Shown one piece after another: positions 24,110 through 32,457 of a stretch of 64,000 bases of DNA. Made by a program: the position numbers and the translations under genes. The stretch's first letter is position 1. Every line of letters starts with the position of its first letter. This stretch comes from Mangrovimicrobium sp033283265 (GTDB lineage: Bacteria > Pseudomonadota > Gammaproteobacteria > Pseudomonadales > Halieaceae): contig JAWMQN010000003.1 of NCBI GenBank assembly GCA_033283265.1, forward strand, positions 717,150 to 781,149. Reading direction: 5' to 3'. The notes under the pieces were generated by a model that was not told the DNA's origin, searched no databases, and worked only from the letters and a program-made list of their open reading frames with translations.

Positions 24110-25756
24110 ATGACCTCCCGGCCGGGTGTGCGCGTCGCTCACCCGGCGGCGGTGGGCCCGGGGCGCCACGCCCTGGTCCTCGCCACACAGCTGGCCCTGC
24201 TCGCCGCGATATTCGCCCAGACCCTCTCCTTCCAGTTCGTTCAGTTCGACGATCCCGAGTACGTCATCAACAACGTGATGGTCCGCCAGGGCCTCACCGG
24301 TCCCGGCCTGGCCTGGGCGTTCAGCAGTCTCTACTTCGGCAACTGGCATCCACTCACGCTGGTCTCGCACATGCTGGATGTCTCCCTGTTCGGGCTGCAA
24401 GCCGGCCCGGCGCTGTGGCACAGCGCCCTGCTCCACGGCATCAGCAGCCTGCTGGTCTACTTCTATCTATTGCGCATTGGCGCGCGCTGGTGGCTTGCGG
24501 CCCTGGGCTCGCTGATCTTCCTGGCGCACCCGCTGCACGTCGAGCCGGTGGCCTGGGTGGCGGGGCGCAAGGAGGTGCTCTGCGGCCTCTTTTACCTCGC
24601 CGGCCTGCTGGCCTATGACCAGTACCGGCGCAGCGCCAGCGCGGCGGCCTACCTCGCGGTACTGGTCTGCGCGGGCCTGGCCCTGCTGGCCAAGCCGGTC
24701 GCGGTGACCCTGCCGGTGGTATTGCTGGCGCTGGACGCCTGCCTCTACCGGGTGGGCCCGCGCCGCGCACTGCTGGAAAAAGCCCCCCTGCTGTTGATGA
24801 GCCTCGCCGTCGGCCTGGCCACCGTGGCGGCGCAGAGCGAGGCCGGGGGGATGTCGGGCCTCGATGTGCATTCGCTGGAGCTGCGCCTGGCCAACACGGC
24901 GGTCAACTACGCCACCTACCTGTGGCAGTTTTTCTACCCCCTGCGCCTCGCGGTGTTCTACCCCCTGGTGGACCAGCACCCCGCCTGGTTGCTGGCAATC
25001 TCTGGGCTGGTGTTGCTGGGATTGGTGCTCCTGGGGGCCTGGGGTTTGCGCCACTGTCGCCTGGCGGCGGCGGGCGTCGCCCTGTACCTGATCGCGCTTT
25101 TACCGGTGATTGGCCTGACCCAGGCGGGGCTGCACGCCCACGCGGATCGCTACATGTACCTGCCGCTGCTGGGGCTGTTGATGGTGCTGGCCGGCCTGCT
25201 CGAACTGGTGCCGCCGCCGCAGCAGCGGCTCGCAGGCAGTGCGGCCGTCCTGTTTGCGGGCTTGTGCGGCGTGCTGTCCTACTGGCAGACGGGGTACTGG
25301 GAAAATCGCGGCACCCTGTTCACCCGGGTGCTGGCGGTCAGCGGCCCCACCTACATCGCCCACCTCATGCTGGCCGACGAGTATCGCGACCGCGGGGAGT
25401 TCGACCTGGCCCGGGGGCACGCCCAGCTGGCCTACCAGATGGAGCCCGAGCGCCCCTACGGGCTAGCCGCCATGGGTGACATCGCGGTGCGCGAGGGAAA
25501 TCTGCAGGACGCGGAACAATATTACCTGGCGGCGGTATCGATCAGCCGGGAATCCCCGTTCATGCTGAACCGCATCGGCGAGCTGTGGGTTTTGCAGGGG
25601 CGCGAGGACCAGGCCCTGGAACTGTTCCGGCGGGCGCAGGCGATCCAGCCGGTGGACTACCGCTCCTATCGCAATCTGCACCGCCTCGAGGCTGCCGATT
25701 TTCCCGGTCAACACCAGTCCGGTAGTGGCCCGGACGCCCTGCAGGGCCACCTGTAA
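24110..25756 (+). CDS. Multi-pass membrane protein with C-terminal TPR repeats (GT-C/TMTC-like)
   Basis: Protein of 548 aa with about ten hydrophobic segments (residues ~20-400) followed by two to three TPR-like units (~415-530). An early loop has a DDPEYVINN acidic pair, as in GT-C fold polyprenyl-linked sugar transferases and TMTC proteins, and an HPLHVEPVAWVAGRKE segment typical of these TPR membrane proteins. A role in glycosylating envelope proteins or lipids is possible but unproven. It begins directly after the glyA stop with no intergenic space, so it is probably co-transcribed and translationally coupled, although no functional link with glyA is evident. Confidence 0.75.
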   Translation: MTSRPGVRVAHPAAVGPGRHALVLATQLALLAAIFAQTLSFQFVQFDDPEYVINNVMVRQGLTGPGLAWAFSSLYFGNWHPLTLVSHMLDVSLFGLQAGPALWHSALLHGISSLLVYFYLLRIGARWWLAALGSLIFLAHPLHVEPVAWVAGRKEVLCGLFYLAGLLAYDQYRRSASAAAYLAVLVCAGLALLAKPVAVTLPVVLLALDACLYRVGPRRALLEKAPLLLMSLAVGLATVAAQSEAGGMSGLDVHSLELRLANTAVNYATYLWQFFYPLRLAVFYPLVDQHPAWLLAISGLVLLGLVLLGAWGLRHCRLAAAGVALYLIALLPVIGLTQAGLHAHADRYMYLPLLGLLMVLAGLLELVPPPQQRLAGSAAVLFAGLCGVLSYWQTGYWENRGTLFTRVLAVSGPTYIAHLMLADEYRDRGEFDLARGHAQLAYQMEPERPYGLAAMGDIAVREGNLQDAEQYYLAAVSISRESPFMLNRIGELWVLQGREDQALELFRRAQAIQPVDYRSYRNLHRLEAADFPGQHQSGSGPDALQGHL

Positions 25757-25827
25757 CAGCCAATAAGCTGTGCGCCGGAAGTGGGGAATTATGTTAGAGT
25801 TCAGCCACTTAACTACAGGGGTTGGCC

Positions 25828-26295
25828 ATGCACTGCCCATTTTGTGCCGCCGAGGATACCAAGGTCATCGATTCGCGCCTGGTCGCCGAGGGCGATCAGG
25901 TACGCCGCCGCCGCGAGTGCCTCAGCTGCGCCGAGCGTTTCACCACTTACGAAATTGCCGAGCTGGTGATGCCGCGCATCATCAAGCAGAACGGCAGCCG
26001 CGAACCATTCAACGAAGACAAACTCCGCGCCGGTTTCCAGCGCGCGCTGGAAAAACGCCCGGTGTCCGTCGAGGACATCGAGGCGGTGATCCAGCAGATC
26101 AAGCACGATTTGCGCGCCATGGGCGAGCGCGAGGTGGGCTCCCGGGTGCTCGGGGAGCTGGTTATGAAGAACCTCGGCAAACTCGATAAGGTCGCCTATG
26201 TCCGCTTCGCTTCGGTCTACAAGAATTTCGAGGACGTGGACGAATTCCGCCGCGCCATCGAATCGCTGGAAGCGGAGCCCCGCGCCGAGTCCTGA
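25828..26295 (+). CDS. nrdR: Transcriptional repressor NrdR
   Basis: ATP/dATP-sensing repressor of ribonucleotide reductase genes (155 aa). The N-terminal zinc ribbon uses Cys3, Cys6, Cys31 and Cys34 and an ATP-cone domain spans about 49-139. The open frame includes a TTG two codons earlier, but the ATG at 25828 gives the conserved MHCPFC start, with AGGGG upstream. It heads the nrdR-ribD-ribE-ribBA-ribH-nusB-thiL-pgpA run, a gene order common in gammaproteobacteria. Confidence 0.98.
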   Translation: MHCPFCAAEDTKVIDSRLVAEGDQVRRRRECLSCAERFTTYEIAELVMPRIIKQNGSREPFNEDKLRAGFQRALEKRPVSVEDIEAVIQQIKHDLRAMGEREVGSRVLGELVMKNLGKLDKVAYVRFASVYKNFEDVDEFRRAIESLEAEPRAES

Positions 26296-26297
26296 GC

Positions 26298-27410
26298 GTG
26301 GCCGCTGAATTCGACACCCGCATGATGGCCCGCGCCCTGCAACTGGCGCGGCGCGGCCGTTATTCCGCCAAACCCAATCCCCATGTCGGCTGCGTCCTGG
26401 TGCGCGACGGCGAGATCATCGGCGAGGGCTTCACCCAGCCCGCGGGCGGTGACCACGCCGAGATCCAGGCGCTGAAGGCCGCCGGGGACGCCGCCGGCGC
26501 CACCGCCTATGTCACCCTCGAGCCCTGTTCCCACCAGGGCAAGACCGGCCCCTGCGCCGATGCCCTGGCCAGTGCCGGCGTCGCCCGCGTGGTCGCCGCG
26601 ATGCAGGATCCCAACCCGCAGGTGGCGGGGGAGGGCCTGCGCCGGCTGGCGGCCGCGGGCATTGCCGTCGATAACGGCCTGATGGCAGAGGAGGCGCGGG
26701 CGGAGATCGCCGGCTTCTGCGCCCGCATGCAGCGCGGCCGCGGGCGGGTGCGGGTCAAGCTGGCCTCGTCCCTCGACGGCCGCACCGCGATGGCTTCGGG
26801 CGAGAGCCAGTGGATCACCGGGGCTGCCGCGCGCCGCGACGTGCAGCGCCTGCGCGCGTCCAGTTGCGCAGTGGTAACCGGGGTGGGCACGGTGCTGGCC
26901 GACGACTGCTCGCTCACGGTGCGCGCCGACGAACTCGGCCTCACCCCGCCGGAGGCGCGCCTCGCCGCCGATCACCAGCCACTGCGCGTCGTGCTCGATT
27001 CCCGCCTGCGCACGCCGGCCGCGGCAAAAGTCCTCGATGCCATGGCGCCGAGCCTGCTCTGCCATGCCGGGGGCGTCGAGCTGCCGGAGCAACTCAAAGC
27101 CTCCCGGGCCGAGTTGCTGGCCCTGCCGCAGGCCGCGGCCGGCCTCGACCTGCAGGTATTAATGACCGAACTCGCGGCGCGGCAATGCAATGAAATTCTG
27201 GTAGAATGCGGCCCCCGTTTGGCCGGGGCCCTGCTGCAGGCGGGGCTGCTGGACGAACTGGTCGTCTATATGGCGCCGGTTTTGATGGGCAGCAGCGCAC
27301 GGCCGTTGATGGATCTGCCGCTGGTGGAAATGGCCGAGAAAGTGCCGCTGCATATCCGGGATATCCGCCGCTTGGGCGAAGACTGGCGCATCACCGCCAC
27401 GCCCCGGTGA
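26298..27410 (+). CDS. ribD: Riboflavin biosynthesis deaminase/reductase
   Basis: Bifunctional enzyme (370 aa) for the second and third steps after GTP ring opening: deamination of the pyrimidine, then NADPH-dependent reduction of the ribosyl side chain. The N-terminal cytidine-deaminase-like domain has HAE (53-55) and zinc ligands Cys77 and Cys86 in PCSHQGKTGPC. The C-terminal reductase domain starts near 150 (VRVKLASSLDGRTA). It begins with GTG two bases after the nrdR stop. Confidence 0.97.
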   Translation: MAAEFDTRMMARALQLARRGRYSAKPNPHVGCVLVRDGEIIGEGFTQPAGGDHAEIQALKAAGDAAGATAYVTLEPCSHQGKTGPCADALASAGVARVVAAMQDPNPQVAGEGLRRLAAAGIAVDNGLMAEEARAEIAGFCARMQRGRGRVRVKLASSLDGRTAMASGESQWITGAAARRDVQRLRASSCAVVTGVGTVLADDCSLTVRADELGLTPPEARLAADHQPLRVVLDSRLRTPAAAKVLDAMAPSLLCHAGGVELPEQLKASRAELLALPQAAAGLDLQVLMTELAARQCNEILVECGPRLAGALLQAGLLDELVVYMAPVLMGSSARPLMDLPLVEMAEKVPLHIRDIRRLGEDWRITATPR

Positions 27411-27489
27411 CCCGTGCTCACGGAGTGAGCTCTCGCCAGGCGTTTAATTCGAGTTAGAGCGGCCCGCGCTGCGGGCGAGCGGAATCAAC

Positions 27490-28176
27490 ATGTTTACAGG
27501 AATAGTCCAGGCAGTTGGCGAAATTGCCGCCATGCAACCCTCCGGGGGCGACCTGCGCCTGCGCATCCGCACGGGCAAGCTGGATCTCGCCGATGTGGCG
27601 CTGGGCGACAGCATCTGCACCAACGGCGTCTGCCTCACCGTGACCGAACTGCCGGGCGACGGCTACTGGGCGGATGTCTCGGTGGAAACCCTGAACTTCA
27701 CCACGCTCGGCCAGCTCTCCGTGGGCTCCCAGGTGAACCTGGAGAAATCCCTCACCCCCGCCAGCCGCCTCGGCGGGCATATCGTATCCGGCCACGTCGA
27801 TGGCGTGGGCGAGGTGGTCAGCCTGCACACCGATGCCCGCTCCACCCGCTTCGTCCTGCGCGCCCCCGATGCGCTGGCCCGCTACATCGCCCACAAGGGC
27901 AGTATCACCGTGGATGGCACCAGCCTGACGGTCAATGCGGTGGACGGCGCCCAGTTCGATCTCAACATCATTCCCCAGACCATGGACGAAACCGTGTTCA
28001 GCAGTTACCGGCCGGGCAGCCGGGTCAACCTCGAAGTCGACCTGATCGCCCGTTACCTGGAGCGGCTGATGCAGGGCGACGCCGCCGCGCAACCCGGTTC
28101 GGCGGGGCTTTCCCTGGACAAGCTCGCCGAGAACGGTTTTCTCGGCTCTTCAGGCAAGGGCGGCGGCTCCCGCTAA
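27490..28176 (+). CDS. ribE: Riboflavin synthase, alpha subunit type
   Basis: Dismutates two 6,7-dimethyl-8-ribityllumazine molecules to riboflavin and the diaminopyrimidine (228 aa). The MFTGIVQ start and the two internally repeated beta-barrel halves (about 1-96 and 97-195), each with a GHVDG- or SGHV-type segment, are clear. The 79-base gap after ribD contains a small GC hairpin (27462-27476) but is too short for an FMN riboswitch, and none of its conserved pieces is visible. Confidence 0.96.
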   Translation: MFTGIVQAVGEIAAMQPSGGDLRLRIRTGKLDLADVALGDSICTNGVCLTVTELPGDGYWADVSVETLNFTTLGQLSVGSQVNLEKSLTPASRLGGHIVSGHVDGVGEVVSLHTDARSTRFVLRAPDALARYIAHKGSITVDGTSLTVNAVDGAQFDLNIIPQTMDETVFSSYRPGSRVNLEVDLIARYLERLMQGDAAAQPGSAGLSLDKLAENGFLGSSGKGGGSR

Positions 28177-28206
28177 ACGCCCGCGTGTGGGCAAAGGTAC
28201 CTTTAT

Positions 28207-29310
28207 ATGCAAGTCAACACCGTCGATGAACTGATCTCCGACCTGCGCCAGGGGCGCATGGTGGTGCTGGTGGACGACCACACCGAGGACCTCAACCAGG
28301 GCGTGGTGATGGTGGCGGCGGAGCACTGCGATGCCGGCCACGTGAACTTCATGGCGCGGCGGGCCAAGGGCCTGGTCTGCCTGACCCTCACCGAGGAGCG
28401 CTGCCGGCAGCTCGACCTGCCGCCGATGGTGGAAGTGGCGATGGGCGAGAAGTCCAATTTCACCCTCTCCATCGAGGCCGCCGAGGGTATCGACACCGGC
28501 ATCTCCGCCGCCGATCGTGCGCTGACGGTGCAGGCGGCGGTCGCCCCCCACGCGGTGCCGTCGGATATCGTCCAGCCGGGGCACATTTTCCCGCTGACCT
28601 GCATGCCCGGCGGCGTGCTCAGCCGCGCCGGCCACACCGAGGCCGCCACCGACTACGCGCGCCTCGCCGGGTTGCTGCCGGCGGCGGTGATCGCCGACAT
28701 CCTCACCCCCGAGGGCACCCTGGCCGAGGGGCAGTCGCTGGCGGACTTCGCCGCCGAGCACCAGCTCAAGATCGGCACCATCGCCGACCTGATTCATTTC
28801 CGCATGGTCAACGAGCGCACCATCGAGCGGGTCCGTGAGGGAGTGGTGAATACCGCCTTCGGCGAATTCCGGCTTACCGCCTACCGCGACGCCAATGCCC
28901 GCGGCGTGCACCTCGCCCTGCACCGCGGCGAGATCCATGCCGACCAGCCGACCCTGGTGCGGGTGCACGTGCAGTCGACCCTGCGCGATCTCTGCCTGAC
29001 CGAGGTCGCCGGCCGCGAGAGCTGGAACCTGTCGCGCTGCCTCGAAGCGGTGGCGAAGGTCGAGCGCGGGGTGATCGTGGTGCTGGCCAAGGAGGAATCC
29101 GACGAGCGCCTGCTGGCCAGTATCGACATGGCGCTGGGCGCGGAACCCGCCGCGGCCCAGGGCACGCCGGACATCTATACTTCGGTGGGTCTCGGTTCGC
29201 AGATCCTGCGCGACCTGGGGGTGGGGAAAATTCATTTGATGGGCGCGCCCATCAAGTACAATGCGATCTCCGGCTTCGAGCTGGAGGTGCTGGAATTCGT
29301 CGATCCGTAA
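28207..29310 (+). CDS. ribBA: RibBA-type protein with degenerate active-site segments in both domains
   Basis: Protein of 367 aa with the layout of a 3,4-dihydroxy-2-butanone 4-phosphate synthase (residues 1-202) fused to a GTP-cyclohydrolase-II-like domain (203-367). The usual acidic loop DDEDRENEGD is replaced by DDHTEDLNQG (23-32), and the usual CE..NDDGTMAR segment reads ADILTPEGTLAEG (163-175). RAGHTEA (140-146) and PGHIFPL are kept. The GCHII half lacks the zinc-binding CLTGD...RCDC motif, so it cannot be a normal cyclohydrolase; an intact ribA lies at 33957. A paralogue with an inactive second domain is common in proteobacteria, but the changed first domain makes even the synthase activity doubtful. 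Confidence 0.9.
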   Translation: MQVNTVDELISDLRQGRMVVLVDDHTEDLNQGVVMVAAEHCDAGHVNFMARRAKGLVCLTLTEERCRQLDLPPMVEVAMGEKSNFTLSIEAAEGIDTGISAADRALTVQAAVAPHAVPSDIVQPGHIFPLTCMPGGVLSRAGHTEAATDYARLAGLLPAAVIADILTPEGTLAEGQSLADFAAEHQLKIGTIADLIHFRMVNERTIERVREGVVNTAFGEFRLTAYRDANARGVHLALHRGEIHADQPTLVRVHVQSTLRDLCLTEVAGRESWNLSRCLEAVAKVERGVIVVLAKEESDERLLASIDMALGAEPAAAQGTPDIYTSVGLGSQILRDLGVGKIHLMGAPIKYNAISGFELEVLEFVDP

Positions 29311-29323
29311 GGAAAGCAAAGCA

Positions 29324-29797
29324 ATGAGTGACATCAAGACCATCGAGGGTGACTTTATCGGCAGCAAGGGCAAGTACGCCATTGTCGTCGGCCGCTGGAA
29401 CAGCTTTGTCGTGGAGCACCTGCTGGAAGGCGCCATCGACTGCCTGCGCCGCCACGGCGTGAGCAAGAGCCAGATCACCATCGTCCGCGCCCCCGGTGCC
29501 TTCGAGATTCCGCTGGTGTGCAAGAAGGTCGCCCAGCAGGGCGACGTCGACGCGATCATCGCCCTCGGCGCGGTGATCCGCGGCGGCACCCCGCACTTCG
29601 AGTACGTGGCCGGTGAGTGCACCAAGGGCCTGTCCTCGGTGAGCATGGAATTCGGCCTGCCGGTGGCCTTCGGCGTACTGACCGTCGACACCATCGAGCA
29701 GGCGGTGGAGCGCTCCGGCACCAAGGCCGGCAACAAGGGCGAGGAGGCCGCCATGTCCGCACTGGAGATGGTCAGCCTGCTGGACAAGCTCAGCTAA
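29324..29797 (+). CDS. ribH: 6,7-dimethyl-8-ribityllumazine synthase
   Basis: Lumazine synthase (157 aa) joins the diaminopyrimidine from the RibD branch with dihydroxybutanone phosphate to form lumazine; it assembles into pentamers or 60-mers. The RAPGAFEIP and GAVIRGGTPHFEYV motifs are intact. The start at 29324 follows AAGGAAAG and gives the usual length. Its stop TAA shares a base with the nusB start. Confidence 0.97.
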   Translation: MSDIKTIEGDFIGSKGKYAIVVGRWNSFVVEHLLEGAIDCLRRHGVSKSQITIVRAPGAFEIPLVCKKVAQQGDVDAIIALGAVIRGGTPHFEYVAGECTKGLSSVSMEFGLPVAFGVLTVDTIEQAVERSGTKAGNKGEEAAMSALEMVSLLDKLS

Positions 29798-30243
29798 TGG
29801 CACAGAAACCCACCAATACCCTCGCCGCCGAGCGCCGCAAGGCGCGCCACTACGGCATGCAGGCGCTCTACCAGTGGTACATGGCCGAGGCGCCGCTGAA
29901 CGACATCGAGGTGGAGTTCCGTACCGAGTACGATTTCGCCCACGTCGATCTCGAGTACTTCCAGGCCCTGCTGCACGGCGTGGCGGCCCAGACCGATGAG
30001 CTCGAGGCCATTTTCGAGCCGCTGCTGGACCGCAAGCTGAGCGATCTCGACCCGATCGAGCGCACCCTGCTGCGCATGGGCACCTTCGAGCTGAAGGAGC
30101 GCATCGACGTGCCCTATAAAGTGGTGATCAACGAGGCGGTGGCGCTGGCGAAGAAATTCGGCGCGACTGACGGCCACAAGTACATCAACGGGGTGCTGGA
30201 CAAGGCGGCGCGGCAATTGCGGACACTTGAAACAAGCCAGTGA
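29797..30243 (+). CDS. nusB: Transcription antitermination factor NusB
   Basis: All-helical RNA-binding protein (148 aa) that with NusE binds boxA in rRNA leaders and supports antitermination. The ARHYGMQALYQW start and C-terminal NEAVALAKKFG segment are typical. The ATG at 29797 overlaps the ribH stop; longer in-frame sequence upstream belongs to a ribH shadow. Its stop overlaps the GTG of thiL. Confidence 0.97.
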   Translation: MAQKPTNTLAAERRKARHYGMQALYQWYMAEAPLNDIEVEFRTEYDFAHVDLEYFQALLHGVAAQTDELEAIFEPLLDRKLSDLDPIERTLLRMGTFELKERIDVPYKVVINEAVALAKKFGATDGHKYINGVLDKAARQLRTLETSQ

Positions 30244-31160
30244 GCCTCGGTGAATTCGACCTCATCTACCGCTACTTTTCCGCCCTCGGCCGCGGCCCGG
30301 GAGTCGACCTCTCGGTAGGCGACGACTGTGCCCTGCTGCGCCTCGAGCCCGGCGAGCGCCTCGCCGTCTCCGTCGACAGCATGGTGGAGGGCGTGCATTT
30401 CCCCGCGGATATATTCCCCGAGGACCTCGGCTTCCGCGCCGTGTCCGCAGCGGCCTCCGACCTCGCCGCCATGGGTGCCCGCCCGCTGGGCATGACCATC
30501 TCCCTGACCCTGCCCGGGTCCGACGAACTCTTCCTGCACGCCCTCAGCGAGGGTATTGCACAGGCTGTAAGTGAATACCAACTACCGCTGGTTGGCGGCG
30601 ATACCACGAGGGGTGCGCTGACCATTGGCGTCCAGGTGATGGGCGCGCTGCCCCTGGACAAGGCCCTGCTGCGCGCCGGCGCGCGGGTGGGCGACCGGCT
30701 CTGTGTCTCCGGCCCGCTCGGCGATGCGGCGGCGGCACTGGCGGTAATGGATGGGGGCTGGCGCCCCGAGCCCGAGCTGGCCGAGCAGGTGCTGGAGCGT
30801 TACCACCGCCCCCGCGCACGCCTGGCCCTGGGGCGGCAGTTGCTCGAGGTGGCGACAGCCTGTATCGATATCTCCGACGGCCTGCTGGCGGACGCGGGGC
30901 ATATCGCCGCGGCCAGCGGCGTGGGCCTGCGCATCGACCCGCAGGCAGTGCCCCAATCGGCTGCCCTGCGCAGCCATCCCGATGCCGACCAGGCCCTGCG
31001 CTGGGCGCTGGCCGGCGGCGATGACTACGAACTGTGTTTCACCCTGCCGCCCGGCGCCAGCCTGGCGGCGGGTTGTGTGCAAATTGGCGAAGTGGTCGCC
31101 GGCAGCGGTGTGGAGACCGGCCTGGGGGAGGATTTCGCACATGGCTACCAGCACTTTTAA
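30240..31160 (+). CDS. thiL: Thiamine-monophosphate kinase
   Basis: Phosphorylates thiamine monophosphate to the active diphosphate with ATP (306 aa). PurM-like fold with metal-binding VGDDCA (27-32), SVDSMVEGVHF, the ASDLAAMGA helix, GGDTTRG and DISDGL motifs, all intact. Starts with GTG overlapping the nusB stop (GTGA). A region with two REP-like hairpins follows before pgpA. Confidence 0.96.
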   Translation: MSLGEFDLIYRYFSALGRGPGVDLSVGDDCALLRLEPGERLAVSVDSMVEGVHFPADIFPEDLGFRAVSAAASDLAAMGARPLGMTISLTLPGSDELFLHALSEGIAQAVSEYQLPLVGGDTTRGALTIGVQVMGALPLDKALLRAGARVGDRLCVSGPLGDAAAALAVMDGGWRPEPELAEQVLERYHRPRARLALGRQLLEVATACIDISDGLLADAGHIAAASGVGLRIDPQAVPQSAALRSHPDADQALRWALAGGDDYELCFTLPPGASLAAGCVQIGEVVAGSGVETGLGEDFAHGYQHF

Positions 31161-31185
31161 GCCCCTCGCTGCCGCGGGGCAGCCG

Positions 31186-31221
31186 CCTGCGGGAGCCCGC
31201 TTCGCGGGTGATCGCTCACGG
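31186..31221. repeat. REP-like palindrome 1
   Basis: Contains GGGAGCCCGCTTCGCGGGTG, a GC hairpin (CCCGC-TTC-GCGGG) followed by ATCGC, as in pseudomonad REP elements of the type GGAGCCCGCTTGCGGGCGATC. It lies between thiL and pgpA and could stabilise the 3' end of the upstream message. Confidence 0.6.
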
Positions 31222-31240
31222 CAACCGGCGTCACGCCCAC

Positions 31241-31275
31241 TGCTTGTAGCACCCCGCTCCGCGGGCGATCCGCGA
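31241..31275. repeat. REP-like palindrome 2
   Basis: Contains TTGTAGCACCCCGCTCCGCG followed by GGCGATCCGCG, close to the same REP consensus including its TTGTAG lead-in and GCGATC tail, and in the same orientation as the copy 55 bases earlier. It ends eight bases before the pgpA start, so it also overlaps that gene's ribosome-binding region. Confidence 0.6.
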
Positions 31276-31283
31276 GTACCAGC

Positions 31284-31757
31284 ATGAGCCGGACACCCAC
31301 CCCCTTTCGCTCCCCGGCCCAGTTCCTGGCCTTCGGCTTTGGCAGCGGGCTCAGCCCGAAGGCACCGGGTACTGCCGGCACTGTTGTCGCCCTGCCCCTG
31401 TACCTGCTGCTGGCCCAGCTCGGCCTGGCCGGCTACACCCTGGCGGTGCTGGTCGCCCTCGTGGCCGGTATCTGGATCTGCCAGAAGGCCAGTGACGAAC
31501 TGGGCGTGCACGACCACGGCGGTATCGTCTGGGACGAGTTCGTCGGTATGTGGATTGCGCTCTGGGCCTTGCCGGTAAGCTGGCCGTGGCTGCTGGCCGG
31601 ATTTGTGCTCTTCCGCCTGTTCGATATCGCCAAGCCCTGGCCGATCGGCTACCTTGATAGGAAAGTCGAGGGGGGGCTGGGGATCATGCTCGATGACATC
31701 GTGGCCGGCATTTTTGCCTGCGCCTGCCTGCACATTGCCCACTGGTGGCTGGGGTGA
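31284..31757 (+). CDS. pgpA: Phosphatidylglycerophosphatase A
   Basis: Inner-membrane enzyme (157 aa) that dephosphorylates phosphatidylglycerophosphate to phosphatidylglycerol. It has the GLSPKAPGTAGT N-terminal motif, the acidic WDEFVGMW motif, and FRLFDIAKPWPIG before the LDDIVAG helix; three to four hydrophobic segments are seen. Start ATG at 31284. The GTG of the next gene overlaps its stop. Confidence 0.95.
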   Translation: MSRTPTPFRSPAQFLAFGFGSGLSPKAPGTAGTVVALPLYLLLAQLGLAGYTLAVLVALVAGIWICQKASDELGVHDHGGIVWDEFVGMWIALWALPVSWPWLLAGFVLFRLFDIAKPWPIGYLDRKVEGGLGIMLDDIVAGIFACACLHIAHWWLG

Positions 31758-32416
31758 GGCCCGGCGCCCAGCGCTGGTTGCAACGCTGGGCCGCCGGCGC
31801 GCTGCTGGCGCTGGTCGCCGCGCTGCCGCTGCAGGCGGCCCCGCGTATCACTGTCGAAGGCCTGATGCCCGGCGCGGCGGTGCTGACGATCGACGGCCAG
31901 CGCAAGATGCTCAAGGAAGGGCAGAGTTTCCAGGGCGTGACGCTGATCAATGCCCAGTCGCAGATCGCCACTATCGAGGTAGAGGGGCAGCGGCAGGTGA
32001 TCGGGCTTTCCAGCCGGGTGGGTGGCAAATACGCAGAGCCGGAAACCCTGGTCGTTAATATCCGCCGCGATTCAGCGCTCAAGTACGTGACCACCGCCGA
32101 GATCAACGGCCGCCAGGTGCCGGTGATCGTCGATACCGGCGCCAATTTCGTGGCGATGAACGAGACCCACGCCAAGCGTCTCGGCATCAATTACATGGAA
32201 AGCCCCGAGGCCAGGGTGGAGACCGCCTCCGGCGTCACCAGTGCCTGGTCGGTCAACCTGCGCTCGGTCAACGTCGGCGGCATCGTGATCAACAATGTCG
32301 AGGCGGGGGTGCTGCAGGGCAGCTTTCCCAGTACGGTACTCCTCGGCATGACCTACCTGCGCCATGTGAAAATGCAGGAGCATCAGGGGGTTATGACGCT
32401 GTCGCGGCAGCGTTGA
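31754..32416 (+). CDS. Retropepsin-like aspartic protease, exported (TIGR02281-type)
   Basis: Single-domain aspartic protease of the clan AA retropepsin type (220 aa), with a signal peptide (hydrophobic core LLALVAALPL, cut near QAA). The catalytic motif VDTGANFVAMN is followed about 70 residues later by LLGMTYL, the typical flap/second motif. Acts in the periplasm, probably as a dimer, on unknown substrates. A GTG at 31754 overlaps the pgpA stop (GTGA) and is preferred over the GTG nine bases earlier. Confidence 0.85.
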   Translation: MRPGAQRWLQRWAAGALLALVAALPLQAAPRITVEGLMPGAAVLTIDGQRKMLKEGQSFQGVTLINAQSQIATIEVEGQRQVIGLSSRVGGKYAEPETLVVNIRRDSALKYVTTAEINGRQVPVIVDTGANFVAMNETHAKRLGINYMESPEARVETASGVTSAWSVNLRSVNVGGIVINNVEAGVLQGSFPSTVLLGMTYLRHVKMQEHQGVMTLSRQR

Positions 32417-32457
32417 GGTGCTGGCTTCGAGCGGGAAGCGCTCGTCAGACCGTGGGT

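Noticed and set aside
22796..24436. 546-codon minus-strand open frame opposite glyA
   Set aside because: Antisense to glyA, with shadow-like composition and no domain.
27411..27489. FMN riboswitch before ribE
   Set aside because: The gap is only 79 bases and lacks the conserved RFN helices; only a small GC hairpin is visible.
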